A stretch of 37,003 nucleotides of DNA. Source: Candidatus Binatota bacterium. GTDB lineage: Bacteria; Desulfobacterota; Binatia; UBA1149; CAITLU01. The notes under the pieces were generated by a model that saw only the letters and a list, made by a program, of their open reading frames with translations, searched no databases and was not told where the DNA came from. The DNA is taken from positions 1 to 37,003 of the forward strand of contig JAJRWY010000044.1 in NCBI GenBank assembly GCA_024276575.1, given 5' to 3'. This document shows, in pieces, positions 36,905 to 37,003 of the stretch. The first letter of the stretch is position 1, and each line of letters begins with the position of its first letter. Both the position numbers and the translations under genes were made by a program.

Positions 36905-37003
36905 ATGGAAAAGCCCGCTAATCGCGAGCCGCCTCCGATTTTCTCCCGCGGCCAGCGTTTCAGCGAGGCCGTGTCGGTGCTATACCGCCTCGTCTTGGAC
37001 CTG
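36905..37003 (+). CDS. N-terminus of a divergent gene running off the window edge, product unknown
   Basis: ATG at 36905: MEKPANREPPPIFSRGQRFSEAVSVLYRLVLDL..., open to the window end. Confidence 0.3.
   Translation, partial: MEKPANREPPPIFSRGQRFSEAVSVLYRLVLDL

Noticed and set aside
35851-36921. 356-aa and 312-aa plus-strand ORFs
   Set aside because: Antisense shadows of the multi-S1-domain gene.

Overview
This is a GC-rich bacterial chromosomal window, probably from an uncultured deltaproteobacterium-like lineage; that placement is inferred from gene content only. Most genes are housekeeping: glmS (partial)/glmU, an L,D-transpeptidase, ccmABCD with a short ccmD missing from the ORF track, a UbiB-like kinase, riboflavin synthase, clpB, two LOG-family proteins, phosphatidylcholine synthase-like, mltA, a class V aminotransferase and an S1-domain protein. 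The most notable block is at about 27.0-35.2 kb. It is a minus-strand operon with an SDR, two BcrC/BcrB (2-hydroxyacyl-CoA dehydratase/benzoyl-CoA reductase) subunits, two different BadF/BcrA/BcrD-type activase ATPases, and a CooC-type P-loop ATPase with a CxC motif. A multi-cysteine Fe-S protein and a TesB thioesterase lie next to it. This looks like an ATP-driven low-potential CoA-ester reductase/dehydratase system with its own metallocluster ATPase and no obvious substrate assignment. Other points of interest: a clpB interrupted by one in-frame TAG, a thiolase broken by a -1 frameshift, a two-gene nucleotidyltransferase plus small-protein cassette whose start sits in a perfect 13-bp inverted repeat, and a family of structured dispersed repeats (modules A and B plus an ATTATTCATGAAA end motif). 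One copy of that end motif forms a perfect 18-bp hairpin and supplies the C-terminus of the CooC-like protein. All assignments come from reading motifs; no database search was run.
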